The translations under genes were made by a program, and so were the position numbers. The notes below the pieces were generated by a model. It worked only from the letters and a program-made list of their open reading frames with translations, searched no databases and was not told the DNA's origin. Below, in pieces: positions 42,431-54,563 of a stretch of DNA of 64,000 bases (positions are counted from its first letter, which is position 1; each line of letters begins with the position of its first letter). The DNA is from Serripes groenlandicus. Taxonomy: Eukaryota > Mollusca > Bivalvia > Cardiida > Cardiidae. The DNA is taken from assembly GCA_031761405.1 (NCBI GenBank), contig JASEVX010000001.1:205222043-205286042 (forward strand). Reading direction: 5' to 3'.

Positions 42431-42650
42431 GGTGTGGCAGCTCGCAGGTTCGATCCCTGGCCGGGTCATACACAAAACTTTAAAATAAAATGGTATTAAT
42501 GGCTCCCCTACTTAGTGCACAAGACTGCGGTGTTAGCATTACGAGTATCTGGCTGGTACCAGGATGAATGGACCAGTAATACTGGTAACTTTCTCAGAAA
42601 TCGCAGCGATATAATTGAAAACTTAATAAAAGCGGCGAAAATCACGGAAG
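42431..42650 (+). mobile_element. SINE family A starting at its B box
   Basis: GCTCGCAGGTTCGATCCCTG, GCCGGGTCATACACAAAACT, GGTACCAGGATGAATGGACC, AGTAATACTGGTAACTTTCT, AAAGCGGCGAAAATCACG. Confidence 0.65.
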
Positions 42651-42737
42651 CACAGGTTAATCCGAATCTACATTGGCTTCTTATGCCATCGATAAGATTT
42701 TTCCCACGCATATCAACTGTCTTTAAACACACGCTTG

Positions 42738-42947
42738 ACCATTTCCCACATACATCAAATCTGCAAGAGAACGTCTATGAACTAATCTGGAGAAAATTAT
42801 TGAAAACCTCATTATATATAGAATAGAGTTTAAAAATAATGAGGGAAATTGAGAAATTTATGAGCAATTTCTCTTTTTGAAGAAGTAATTTTAAAATGCA
42901 TCTGCCAAAAGGCGTCAGAAAGCGTCTATATGTTTGAACGGGATAAG
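42738..42947. mobile_element. MITE family P, diverged
   Basis: CCATTTCCCACATACATCAA, AGAAATTTATGAGCAATTTC, AGGCGTCAGAAAGCGTCTAT. Confidence 0.5.
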
Positions 42948-43169
42948 ACGAAGACCAGGAAGTAGCGCTAACTTCATCGTTGTGTATATCTATATAGTGG
43001 ACTCGCGTAACATCTGAAAATTCGAATATAACGTTTAACTTGAGAAACATTTTCTGGAACAGATCTAATTGTTGATAGAACAGCGTTGAAGCTGTGTGCT
43101 TGATAATATTTCATCTTTGAATTGCGTTTCATGATAAACACTTATGAATAAATGAATTACGAAGGTGAC

Positions 43170-46100
43170 AACGAAAATGTATGACTCGATTACGTCGAGA
43201 ACTCGAAAGTTATGATGATAAAAGGGTCCACTAATCTATTTCAGTAAAGTACGGACTTGACATACTAAGATGGTGCACTTAATTAGTTCAGTAAAGTACC
43301 GAGTGTAGATCAAACAACGACAATATAATGGTGAACTAATCTGTTTCAGTAAAGAACCGATGTGGAGTCCGAATTACGACATTGCAATGGTAAACTAATC
43401 TTTATTAATAAAGTACCTAGTGGAGATTTAGTTACGTCTGTAACATGGTGCACTAGTCTATTTCAGTAAAGTACCGAGTTGTGCCCAAGTTATGACAAGA
43501 AAATTGTTAACTAATTTATTTCAGTAAAATACCGAATTGCGACAATAAAATGGTGCACTAATAAGTTTCAGTAACATACTGAGTTGAACCCCAATTTACG
43601 ACAATATAATTGTGCACTAATCTATTTCAGTAAAGTACCGAGTGCAGCTCGAATTATCACAATCAAATAGTAAACTAATCTATTTCAGTAAACATACCTA
43701 GTTGAGCCCGAATTACGACAATAAAATAGTAAACTAATCTATTACAGTAAACAACCGAGTTGAGGCTAAATTACGACAATAAACTGATGCACTAATCTAT
43801 TTCAGTACAGTACGGACTTGACATAATAAGATGGTGCACTTAATTATTTCAATAAAGTACCGAGTGTAGATCAAACAACGACAATATAATGGTGAACTAA
43901 TCTGTATCAGTAAAGAACCGATGTGGAGCCCGAATTACGACATCAAAATGGTGCACTTATCTTTATTAGTAAAGAAAGTACCGAGTGGAGCTTGAATTAT
44001 GACTGTAACATGGTGCACTAGTCTATTTTAGTAAACTACCGAGTTGAGCCCAAATTATGACAAGAAAATAGTTAACTAATGTATTTCAGTAAAGTACCGA
44101 GTTTAACCCGAATTGCGACAATAAAATGGTGCACTAATCATTTTCAGTAAAATACCGAGTTGAACCCCTAATTGGGACAATAAAATGGTGTACTAATCAT
44201 TTTCAGTAACATACCGAATTGAACCCCGATTTACGAAAATAACATTTGTGCACTATTCTTTTTCAGTAAAGTACCGAGTGAAGCTCGAATTATGACAATA
44301 AAATCGTAGTAAACTAATCTATTTCAGTAAATAACCGAGTTGATCCCGAATTACTACAGTAAAATAGTACACTAATTTATTTCATTAAAGAACGGAGTTG
44401 GGCTCAAATTACGACAACAAAATTGTACACTTATCTATTTCCGTAAAGCTCTGAGTTGAGCCCGAATTACGACAATAAAATGGTTCACTTAACTATTTCA
44501 GTAAAGTACCGAGTTCAGCCCGAATTACAACAATGAAATGGTTCACTTAATTATTTCAGTAAAGTACCGATTGTAGTACGAATAACGACAATACGATGGT
44601 GCAGTAATCTTTATCAGTCAAGTACCAAGAGAGTCCAAATAACGACAATAACATATACAAATAATCTATTTCAGTAAAGTACCGATGTGGAGCTCGAATA
44701 ACGACATTGAAATGGTGTACTTATCTTTATAATTGAAGTACCGAGTGGAGCTCGAATTACGTCTATAAAAGGGTGCACTAATCTATTTCAGTAACATACA
44801 GAGAGGAGAACAAATTATCAAATTCATGATGCACTAATCTATTTCAGAGAAGTACCGAGTAGAGCACAACATACGACAATAAAATGATGCACTTTCATAG
44901 TTCAGTTAAGTATCGAGTTGAACCCGAATTAGTAAACTTATCTATTTCAGTAACATACCGAGTTGAGCTCGAATTACGAAATTGAAATGATGCATTAATC
45001 TTTATTAATAAAGTACCGAGTGGAGCTGGAATTACGACTGTTACATGGTGATCTAGTCTATTTCAGTAAAGTACCGAGTTGAGCCCGAATTACGACAATA
45101 TCATGATGCCCTAATTTATTGCAGTAAAGTACCGAATTAAGCCCGAATTTCGACAATAAAATGGTGCACTAATCTGTTTCAGTAAAGCACCGAGTTGATC
45201 CCAAATTACGACAATACCATGATGCACTAATTTATTTCAGTAAAGTACCTAGTTGAGCCCGAATTACAACAGATAACTTATCTATTTCAGTAACATACCG
45301 AGTGGAGCTCCATTAACGACAATAAAATAGTTAACTAATTTATTTCAGTTATGTATTGAGTTGAACCCGATTTACGACAATAAAATAGTAAATTAATCAA
45401 TTTCATTAAAAAATACCGAGTTGAACCCGAATTACAACAGTAAATTAGTAATCTAATCTATTTCAATAACATACAAAGGTGAGCTCGAATTATGAATTAC
45501 GACAATAAAAAAGGAAACTAATCTATTTCAGTAACATACCGAGTTGAGCCCGAATTACAACAGTAAAACAGTAAACTAATCTTTATCAGTAAAGTACCGA
45601 CTTGATCACAAAACACGACAATAAAAGTGTGCACTAATCTATTTCAGCAAAGTATTGAGTTAAACCCGAATGACGACAATTAAATAGTAAACTAATCTTT
45701 TTCAGTATAATACCGAGTTGAGCCCAGATTACGACAATAAAATAGTGAACTAATCTATTTCAGTAACATCCCGAGTTGAGCTCGAATTACGACGTTGAAA
45801 TAGTACATTAATCTTTATTAGTAAAGTACCGAATGGAGCTGGAATTACGACTGTAAAATGGTGCACTAGTCTATTTCAGTAAAGTATCGAGTTGAGCCCG
45901 AATAACGACAATATAATAGTAAACTAATTTATTTCAGTAAAGTACCGAGTTGAGCCCGAATTACGACAATATCATGATGCACTAATCTATTGCAGTAAAG
46001 TACCTAGTTGAGTCCGAATTACGACAATAAAATGGTGCACTAATCTGTTTGAGTGAAGTAAGGAGTTGAGCCCGAATTACGACAAAACCATGACGCACTA

Positions 46101-49100
46101 ATATATTTATGACAATAAAATAGTAACTAATCTACCTCAATAATATATCGCGTGAGCCCGAATTACGGCAATAAAATAGTAAACTGATCTATTTCAGCAA
46201 CCTACAGAGGCGAGCTTGAATCATGACAATAAAATAGTAAACTAATCTATTTCAGTAACATACCGAGGGGAGCCCGAATTATGACAATAACATAGTAAAC
46301 TTATCTATTTCATTAACACAGAGTGAGTTAAACCCAACTTATGACAATACAATATTAAACTAATCAATTTCAGTAAAATACCGAGGTTGACTCGAATTAT
46401 GGCAATAAAATAGTAAACTAATTTATTTCAGTAACATCCCGAGTTGAGCTCGAATTACGACATTGAAATGGTACATTAATCTTTATTAGTAAAGTAGCGA
46501 ATTGAGCCCGAATTACGACAATAAAATTGTGAACTAATCTATTTCATTAAAGTATTGAGTTGAACCCGAATTATGACAAAAAAGTAGTAAACTAATCTAT
46601 TTCAGTAAAGTACTGAGTTGAGCCCGAATTACGACAATAATATAGTAAAGTATTCTATTTCAGTAACATACCGAATGGAGCTCGAATTATGACAATAAAA
46701 TAGTAAAATAATCAATTTGCGTAAAATACCGACTTGAACCCGAATTACAACAGTAAAAGAGTAAACTAGTCTATTTCAGTAACATACCGAGGGGAGCTGG
46801 AGTTATGACAATAAAATAGTAAACTTATCAATTTCAGTAAAATACCAAGTTGAACCCGAATTACGACAATAAAAAAGTAAACTAATCTATTTCAGTAACA
46901 TACCGAGTTGAGCCCGAAATACGACAATACAATAGTACGCTAATCTATTTCTGTAAAATATCGAGTGGAGCCCGAATTACCACAATAACGAAGTACACTA
47001 ATCTATTTCCGTAACACACCGAGGGGAGCTCGAATTGCAACAGTAACATAGTAAAATAATCTATTTCAGAAAAGTACCGAGTGGAGCCCGAATTACGACA
47101 TTGAAATGGTAAACTAATCTATTTCAGTAACATACCGAACGGTTGAGCCCGAATTACGACAATAAAATTGTGCAATAATCTATTTCAGTAAAATACCGCG
47201 TATTACAACAGTAAAATAGTAAACTAATTTTTATCAGATTTTAGTACCGAGTTGAGACCGAATTACGACAATAATATTATGCACTAATCTATTTCAGCAA
47301 AAAACCGAGTTGAGACCGAATTACAATAGTCAAATAGTAAACTTATCTATTTCAGTATAAAACCGAGTTGTGCCCGAATTACGACAATAAAATAGACTAA
47401 TGTATTTCAGTAACATACTGAGTGGAGCTCGAAATACGACAATACCATTGTGCACTTATCTATTCCAGTAAAGAACAGAGTTGGGGCCCAAATTACGACA
47501 ATCATATGGTACACTAATCTATTTCCGTAGAGCACTGAGGTGAGCCCAAATTAAGATAAAAATGATGCCTTTATCTATTTCAGTAAAATACCGAGTTGAG
47601 CCCGAATTACGACAATACAATGGTGAACTAATCTTTATCAGTAAAGTACAGAGATGACTCCGAGTTACGACAAAACAATGGTTCACTTAATTATTACAGT
47701 AAAGTACCGAGTGGAGCTGGAATTACGACAATAAAATGGTGTTAACTAATCTTTATCAGTAAAGTACAGAGTTGACCCCGAATAACGACATTCTGCAATA
47801 ATCTGTATAAGTAAAGTACCGAGTGGAGCCCGAATCAAGACTGTAACATTGTGCACTTATCTATTTCAGTAAAGTACAGAGTTGACACCGACATTGAAAT
47901 GGCACACTAATCTATATTAGTAAAGTACCAAATGGAGCTCGAATCATGACTATAAAATAGTGCACTAATCTATTTCAGTAACATACCGAGAGAAGAATAA
48001 ATTACGACAATACCATGATGCACTACTCTATTTCAGTAAAGTACCGAGTGGAGCACGAAATACGACAATAAAATAATGCACTATAATATTTCAGTAAAGT
48101 ACCGAGTTGAACCCGAATAACGACAATACTTTATTAAACTAATCTAATTCAGTAAAGTACCGAGTTGAGCCCGAATTACAACAGTAAAATAGAAAAATAA
48201 TCTATTTCAGTAAAGTACCGAGTTGAGCCCCATTTACAACAGTAAAATAGTAAGTTAATCTATTTCAGTAAAGTACCGAGTTGTGCCCGAATTACGACAC
48301 TGAACTTATGCACTAATCTATTTCAGTAAAGAACCGAGTTGATCCCGAATTACGACAGTAAAATAGTCAACTAATCTATTTCAGTAAAGAACAAAGTTGG
48401 ACCTAAATTACGACAATAAAATAGTACACTAATCTATTTCCGTAAAGCATTGAGTTGAGCCCGAATTAAGACAATACAATGGTGCCTTAATCTATTTCAG
48501 TAAAATACCGAGTTGAGACCGAATTACGACAATAACACTTAATTAATTCAGTAGCGTACAAAATAAGTTCCAATAACGACACTAAAATAGTAAACTGATC
48601 TATTTCAGTAAAGTACATAATGGGGTTTAAATAACGACTCTAAAATGGCGCACTTATCTATTTCAGTAAATTACCGAATGCAGCCCAAATTACGACAATG
48701 CAATGGTGCATTAATCTATAACAGTAAATTAACGAGTAGAGCCAGATTTACGACAATAAACTAGTGCATTTATGTATTTATTTTAGTTAAGTACCCAGTC
48801 GAGCCCGACAATAAAACAGTGCACTTAATTTGTACAGTAAAGTACCGAGAGGAGCCCGAATTACGACTTTACAATGATGCACTAATCTATTTTAGTAAGC
48901 TATCGATTTGAGCCCCTTTTACGACAATACAATGTAGCACTAATCTATTTCAGTAAATTACCAAGTGGAACCCGAATAACGACAATCAAATTGGGCACTA
49001 TTCTCTTTGCAGTAAAGTACCGAGTGAAGCCCGAAAGTTTACAATAAATGTTATTCTAAATTATTTCAGTAAAGTACCGAGGGCAGCCCGAAGTACGAAA

Positions 49101-49810
49101 ATAAATGGTGAACTTGTTTGTTTCAGTAAATAACCGAGTGCAGCCCGAATTACGAAAATAAATGGTGAACTTGTTTGTTTCAGTAAATAACCGATTGCAG
49201 CTCGAATTACGACAATACAATGATGCACTAAACTTCTACTGTAAAGTACCGAGTGCAGCCCGAATTACGAAAATAAATGGTGAACTTGTATTTTTCAGTA
49301 AATAACCGAGTGCAGCCCGAATTACGACAATAACATGGTGCACTAATCTATTTCAGTAAAGTACCGATTGCAGCCCGAATTACGACAATACAATGATGCA
49401 CTAAACCTTTACTGTAAAGTAGCGAGTGGAGTCCAAATAACGACCAGAAAATGGTGCACTTATATATTTCAGTAAAGTATCGAGTAAAGCCCGAATTACG
49501 GAAATACAATGGTGCGCTAATCTGTTTCAGTAAAGTATCGAGTGAAACTCGATTTACGGCAATACACTGGTGCACTTATATATTTCAGTAAAGTATCGAG
49601 TAAAGCCCGAATTACGGCAAAACAATGATGCACTAATATATTTCAGTAAAGTGTCGAGTGGATCCCGAAATACGGCAATACAATGATGCACGTATACATT
49701 TCAGTAACGTATCGAGTGAAACTCGAATGACGGCAATACACTGGTGCACTAATATATTTCAGTAAAGTATCGAGTGAAGCCCGAATTACGGCAATAAAAT
49801 GGTGCACTAA
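43170..49810. repeat. 58-bp minisatellite field, about 114 units
   Basis: Consensus unit GAATTACGACAATAAAATGG, TGCACTAATCTATTTCAGTA, AAGTACCGAGTTGAGCCC. Divergence between units is often 10-20 percent with small indels. A longer period is visible: the pair with ACGGACTTGACAT and GTAGATCAAACAACGACAAT at 43251 recurs at 43812. The right end is more homogeneous (AAATAACCGAGTGCAGCCCG at 49.1-49.3 kb; GTATCGAGTGAAGCCCGAAT, TACGGCAA at 49.4-49.8 kb). It has no sustained open frame. Confidence 0.92.
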
Positions 49811-50396
49811 ATGATGGTAAAATCGCAAAATAAAAAATAGCATAAAATAACTCAAAACTGTGTGAAACCGGAAGAACTGCTCATTATGAGCTAATTTTTA
49901 ATGTTTTACAATTTCCCTTAGCTTCTAACATCGCTTAAGCCTGTTCATTATCTACACTAGTTCCTATATATCGTATATATTTGGCTACATTACAACTAGA
50001 GGTAAATGCCCCAAATATTTGTATTTTTTAGTGGCAAAACTATTAAATGTATTGTTTATATTCCTAAATATTTAAATAAAATATTTTGAATCCTTAATCT
50101 TGGCTATTTTTGTTCATGTACATTTGCGTCTCAATCAATTGGTTTTATAATATATCATAATTTACCGTTTTATGAGGTTTTGTTGACTGGACTTTACCGG
50201 TCGACGTTACTATAAGAAACCATAGTTTTAGTCATACAATGACATTTAACTTAATAGTTCTCAATCAATTATGATAAAGATTTCCCCCCCAGATTTTTTT
50301 GTTTACTGTTGAACTCATTTCACGGATAATGGGGGGAAAACCCAATTATTGTGTAATTAAAAAACCACAAGACAAGTAAATACTTATACTCATTCT
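49811..50396. other. AT-rich flank of the 58-bp field
   Basis: It starts with GAACTGCTCATTATGAGCTA, a possible family P hairpin remnant. Otherwise nothing is recognised. Confidence 0.35.
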
Positions 50397-50611
50397 AAGT
50401 ATTTCTTTCAGCGCCAAAGGCAATATTAAGCTTTTTGCAAACAATACTGATTCAGGTGAGTCAGCTCGTAATGAGCTGTCTCACCTGAAATCAACATTGT
50501 TTGCCTTTTAGTTATAAAAATAGTCCAAACTTTTATTACATGAGCAATGGAGACGCCCGATTTTGAACATAGAAGAGTCCACTTTAAACAATTCGGCGCT
50601 GAAAGAGTTAA
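50397..50611 (+). mobile_element. MITE family S
   Basis: TCTTTCAGCGCCAAAGGCAA to TCGGCGCTGAAAGAGTTAA; hairpin GAGTCAGCTCGTAATGAGCT. The left terminal TTAAC is mutated. Confidence 0.75.
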
Positions 50612-50880
50612 TCTTCGTACTGAAAAAATACACGGTTGTTATATATGATCATGAAATGAATTTTCAGTCTTATCAAAATGTTTGTAAATATTGTTAGTAT
50701 GTTGCGTAGGTTTTCTTGTTTTTTTTGTCATATTTGTTTACTGTTAACATTTATATCGGCCAAAGGCGTGTAAATGATGCTTTTGCCGAATAAAAAGTCT
50801 GCTGCAGATGCGTCTGCATGTGGGAAATATTTTACTAAGATTAATTGCAATTACAATCAGATTGAACAAGTCAATAAGAA

Positions 50881-51075
50881 AGTGGTGCAGTGGTAGGGAG
50901 TCGTCTTTTCGTACCAAAGCTCTACGGTTCGAAACCAGTGATGAGCGGGTTCTGCATTTCGGAAGTTTCGCCAGAGACGGCGCGAGTACTAATTTAGTCT
51001 CAAGGAATCAGTGATCAAGCGTGATTAATCTTATATAAGCTGAAAGCTTGTTTCGCAATCGATTTAAAAAAAATA
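50881..51075 (+). mobile_element. SINE family C, full length, reference
   Basis: GTGGTGCAGTGGTAGGGAGT (box A), CTACGGTTCGAAACCAGTGA (box B), TGAGCGGGTTCTGCATTTC, GCGCGAGTACTAATTTAGTC, AAGCGTGATTAATCTTATAT, AGCTTGTTTCGCAATCGATT and an A-rich end. Confidence 0.7.
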
Positions 51076-51232
51076 AGTTTAAGCTAATACGAAAATGAAA
51101 AGAGAAGTAATGTCTGCCTTCATTGGATATAGCACTTATAACTGTGCCCTTAAAAGGTTACATAATCCCGGAGTCTAACCAGGAAGAGCGGGAGATTAAG
51201 ATGGATTTCGCGGGGAAAATTCCAACATAGAC

Positions 51233-51355
51233 TATTTAAAGCCCATTGGTGGATGCAAGACGAATGAGCTTAATCACAATGATTTGTGTTAGTCATTGGT
51301 AATAATCAACAGCTAGGCCTGGGTTCGAGCTGAAGGAATCTGGATTGATAGACTT
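51233..51355 (-). mobile_element. SINE family B, antisense fragment
   Basis: AAGCCCATTGGTGGATGCAA, GACGAATGAGCTTAATCACA, GGCCTGGGTTCGAGCTGAAG. Confidence 0.5.
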
Positions 51356-51370
51356 CATCTTTATCCTTCT

Positions 51371-51587
51371 GTAATCCTTTCCCATATACAATAAATCTGA
51401 AGCAGACGACTTTGAAATTTTTGAAACTATCGAGTCCAAAATATAGACAATCTCTATAAATGTTATTTATTTTTCTTAATGGATCATTGTGAAATCATTG
51501 TGGCAAATGGAGAAATTGCTCTTTATGAGTAATTTCTTCTTTTGACGAAATGACATGATTTCATATTTTATGTAGAAAAGGATTAAC
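51371..51587. mobile_element. MITE family P, diverged
   Basis: TAATCCTTTCCCATATACAA, GAAGCAGACGACTTTGAAAT, GAAATTGCTCTTTATGAGTA, TGTAGAAAAGGATTAA. Confidence 0.6.
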
Positions 51588-51741
51588 GCTATCCAGCGGT
51601 CTGTGGTTAAAATCCCGTTCCGGCTTCTGGATTTGTCTGATTTGCTTTTAAGTCTCTCCCACTCAACTAGAGGTCGAGTACTGGTCTTTAAGAGGATAAC
51701 AAGCTAATGAACGTATGCTAAAATCAAAGCATTTGGTCTCT

Positions 51742-51974
51742 TTAACCCTTTCTCCACTTACAACAAATTTGCAGCAGATGACTCAGAAAACATGGTGACA
51801 AAAAAACCCTGAAAAATCTCCATAAAAAATAGCTTAATTGTTAAATAAACTTGAAAACATTGAGGCCAAATGAGAAATTGCTCATCATGACCAATTTCAC
51901 ATTCGGTCACAATGTTTTCAAAAGTCGTCTGCTGCTATTGCGTCAAAATGCGTCTGCAGGTGAGAAAGGGTTAA
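51742..51974. mobile_element. MITE family P
   Basis: TTAACCCTTTCTCCACTTAC to GCAGGTGAGAAAGGGTTAA; shares the AAAAATCTCCATAAAAAATA interior with the 28.4-kb copy. Confidence 0.75.
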
Positions 51975-52185
51975 ACATAGAATGAGAGATTATACATCAG
52001 CAGTAACGTGTGTGATAATTCAATAATCACTTCATACATTTATATGTAAAACGACATTGTTATGTATTCAGCGTGCAATTTATACCGTTTTTTTAACCAT
52101 GGAAACAGTTTCCTAAATTACTATGTATATTACGGAACAGTTGAACGTAAAGTGCTACATACAACCTCTTCAGTAGACTTGATAT

Positions 52186-52630
52186 TTACCCTTTCCCCAC
52201 ATACAACAACAAATATGCAGCAGACGATTTTGAAAACATCTAGAAAAAAAATATGGAAACTCTCTATAATGAAAAAAAAACTATTGAATAAATATGAAAT
52301 CGTTGTGGCAAAAGGAGAAATTGCTCATTGTCAGTCATTTCTTCTTTGGTCACAATGTTTTCAAAAGTCGTCTAATGTAGTAGAGGCGTCAGAAAATGTT
52401 AACCCTTTCCCTCAAAAGACAATTCTGCAGCAGACGACTTTGAACATATTTTGTAAAAAAATAGAAAATCTCTATAATTAAATGGATAACCTATGACTAA
52501 AAGTGGAAAACATTGTGGCAAAAGGAGATATTACTCGTTTTGAGCAATTTCTTCTTTTGTCAGTTATGTTTTCAAAAAGCCGTCTGCTGCAGAGGCGTCA
52601 GAAAGCGTCTATATGAGGGGAAAGGGTTAA
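52186..52630. mobile_element. two MITE family P copies sharing an edge
   Basis: The first (52186-52398) ends at GGCGTCAGAAAATG. The second begins there with TTAACCCTTTCCCTC and ends GAGGGGAAAGGGTTAA at 52630, with hairpin remnant TTACTCGTTTTGAGCAATTT. The first has lost its right terminus. Confidence 0.7.
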
Positions 52631-52874
52631 GGGTTAAATGAATCATATTAGTAAGTATTAACTAAGTATTGATGCACTTCCTTGTTGCAACTAGTGTATG
52701 TTTTGTTAGTTTCGTATTTTTTATAAATGTGTTACAGTGTTAAATCTGCAACATTGCATTTTTAACTTTGATACATATAAGGCATTGATAGAAAAGGTAT
52801 ATGTAGTTAATTTGGTAACGACAATGGCTCTTGATTCAGGGATCGTGCTTTAGAGCCTCGGTTGGTCATTAGTT

Positions 52875-53513
52875 CTAAGCCCCATTCTCACTGTCCCGGT
52901 TCTGGTCCCGGTATCTCCTGTTGAAAAATAGCCGGTACACCGGGATAATCCGGGATATTTTTGTTGAACAATCAATTGCATTATAACAATCCCGTCGCTG
53001 TCCCCGGTTAGTTCCCGGTTTCGCACAGTTCATTTATGGTTTCGCAACTGCGTGCCCTTCCCGGTATAGCCCGGTGTGACCCAGGTTGTGACCATATAGT
53101 CTCCGGTCCAACCGGGTATAGCCCCGGTCATGCGCCGATGGAGCACATCGGTGGCCCCTGATGGTATATCGTGCGTGTAGTACTCCTGAACACCCCCAGA
53201 TTGACACGGACCATACTGATAGAGTCACAGTAATGACCCGTCCATGCACCGGGCATGTACCGGCATTATTCCGGACATGCGCGGATCACGCCAGTTCTGG
53301 ATATTTCTCCCGCTGTCTACCAGTTGTATTGAACATTTTAAAATATCCGGGACGGTCTGCCGGATCGAGCCGAAATAACAGGGTTCATAACGGACAACCC
53401 CGAACTTCTTCGGTGCCGCGGCGGTTATCTTCCCGGTTTGACAAGGTTTCTCATGGACCATCATCTAGGACGTACCAAGGCGCCAATCCTGAACAGTGAG
53501 AATGGGGGCTTTA
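52875..53513. mobile_element. GC-rich 0.64-kb non-autonomous DNA element
   Basis: Terminal inverted repeats TAAGCCCCATTCTCACTGTC and CAGTGAGAATGGGGGCTTTA. The interior is dense in CCGG/CCCGG motifs (TCCCGGTATAGCCCGGTG, ATCCGGGACGG) and much GC-richer than its surroundings. No transposase is encoded; the open frames on both strands are short and unrecognised. Superfamily not assigned. Confidence 0.75.
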
Positions 53514-54057
53514 CAATGATTAAATTAACGAAATACATTGTCAATCATTTATGACCAGTTGCCTGAGAATACTGTTGTGTAAAGCATTGGTGCGAGAAAG
53601 CCAAGAAACACATGCCAGGAGCATACTTTGGTATACATCGAGTATACACACATGTGAGTTAGGGGGTCCGGGCATATTCCGTTTGGAAAGTTTGTAATAT
53701 TACATTACGGCGTATAGTGAACTCAGGAGGTCATTTTGGTCAAAACGAATACTCAAACTAGCTATATCCACATGCATATATTTTCGGAGGAAAACAACCT
53801 TTACCACTCTCAGCCTTCAGTTGTTATTTTTCCCCTACCTTTCCTGACGAATTGTACAAAATGGCGTACGTGCGTATACCAAGTTACGCGCCTGCATAGT
53901 TAGGTCAACTAATCAACTCGATGTAATATTGCTAACAAATGGAGGTTTGGCCTCTCCTACAATTGACTTCTATACAAGGATTAATGTGCATTGAACCAAT
54001 CGACGTTGAGGTAGTGTTCAAAGCTTGTATGTAAAGCGGAAGAGTGTCAATTAATTT
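53514..54057. other. intergenic, nothing firm
   Basis: A GCGAGAAAGCCAAGAAACACA motif near 53590 could be a scrap of SINE family B; the rest is unassigned. Confidence 0.3.
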
Positions 54058-54320
54058 GGGCCGTTGCACTAGAAAACCAACATTACAGACTCTGCGTAAT
54101 GTATCGACCCAGATCAACCTGAGCAGCCCGCACAGGCTAATCCGGGCCGACACATTCCGTCTCAGGGGGACAAAGGTATAGAGTAATGATTCCTGAAACA
54201 GAACATTCACACGAGGCAAACAGTATATGTCCCGGTTAGCCTGTGAGGCATGCTTAGGCTGATCCGGGTTGATGCTTTACGCAAAAATACAATGTTGGTT
54301 TTCTCGTGGAACGGCTCAAT
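54058..54320 (+). mobile_element. GAGCCGT-type MITE, complete
   Basis: GGGCCGTTGCACTAGAAAAC to TTCTCGTGGAACGGCTCAAT. Confidence 0.75.
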
Positions 54321-54563
54321 TAGATCCTTTCACTTACATAAATGCTCACAAGACTGGTTGACTATGGTCATATATCGTGTTCAACAATATCAAAGTCACA
54401 TAAACGTATGCTTGGGAAGTAAAATAGCAGTTTGTACCGGTAGCAAGGGTCGGTCGTTATTTCCGGAAGTCTGTAGCTAGTGAATTAAAAAAACAAAAAA
54501 CAAAAAGAAATGTCACTTTCGCCTCTTATTTAATTTCCCTAGTTGAGTAACGGAATATCTCAC

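Noticed and set aside
52062..52481. 139-codon plus-strand frame
   Set aside because: Most of it lies over two MITE family P copies (the VAKGEIAH/QSFLLWSQCFQKS translation recurs at every such MITE).
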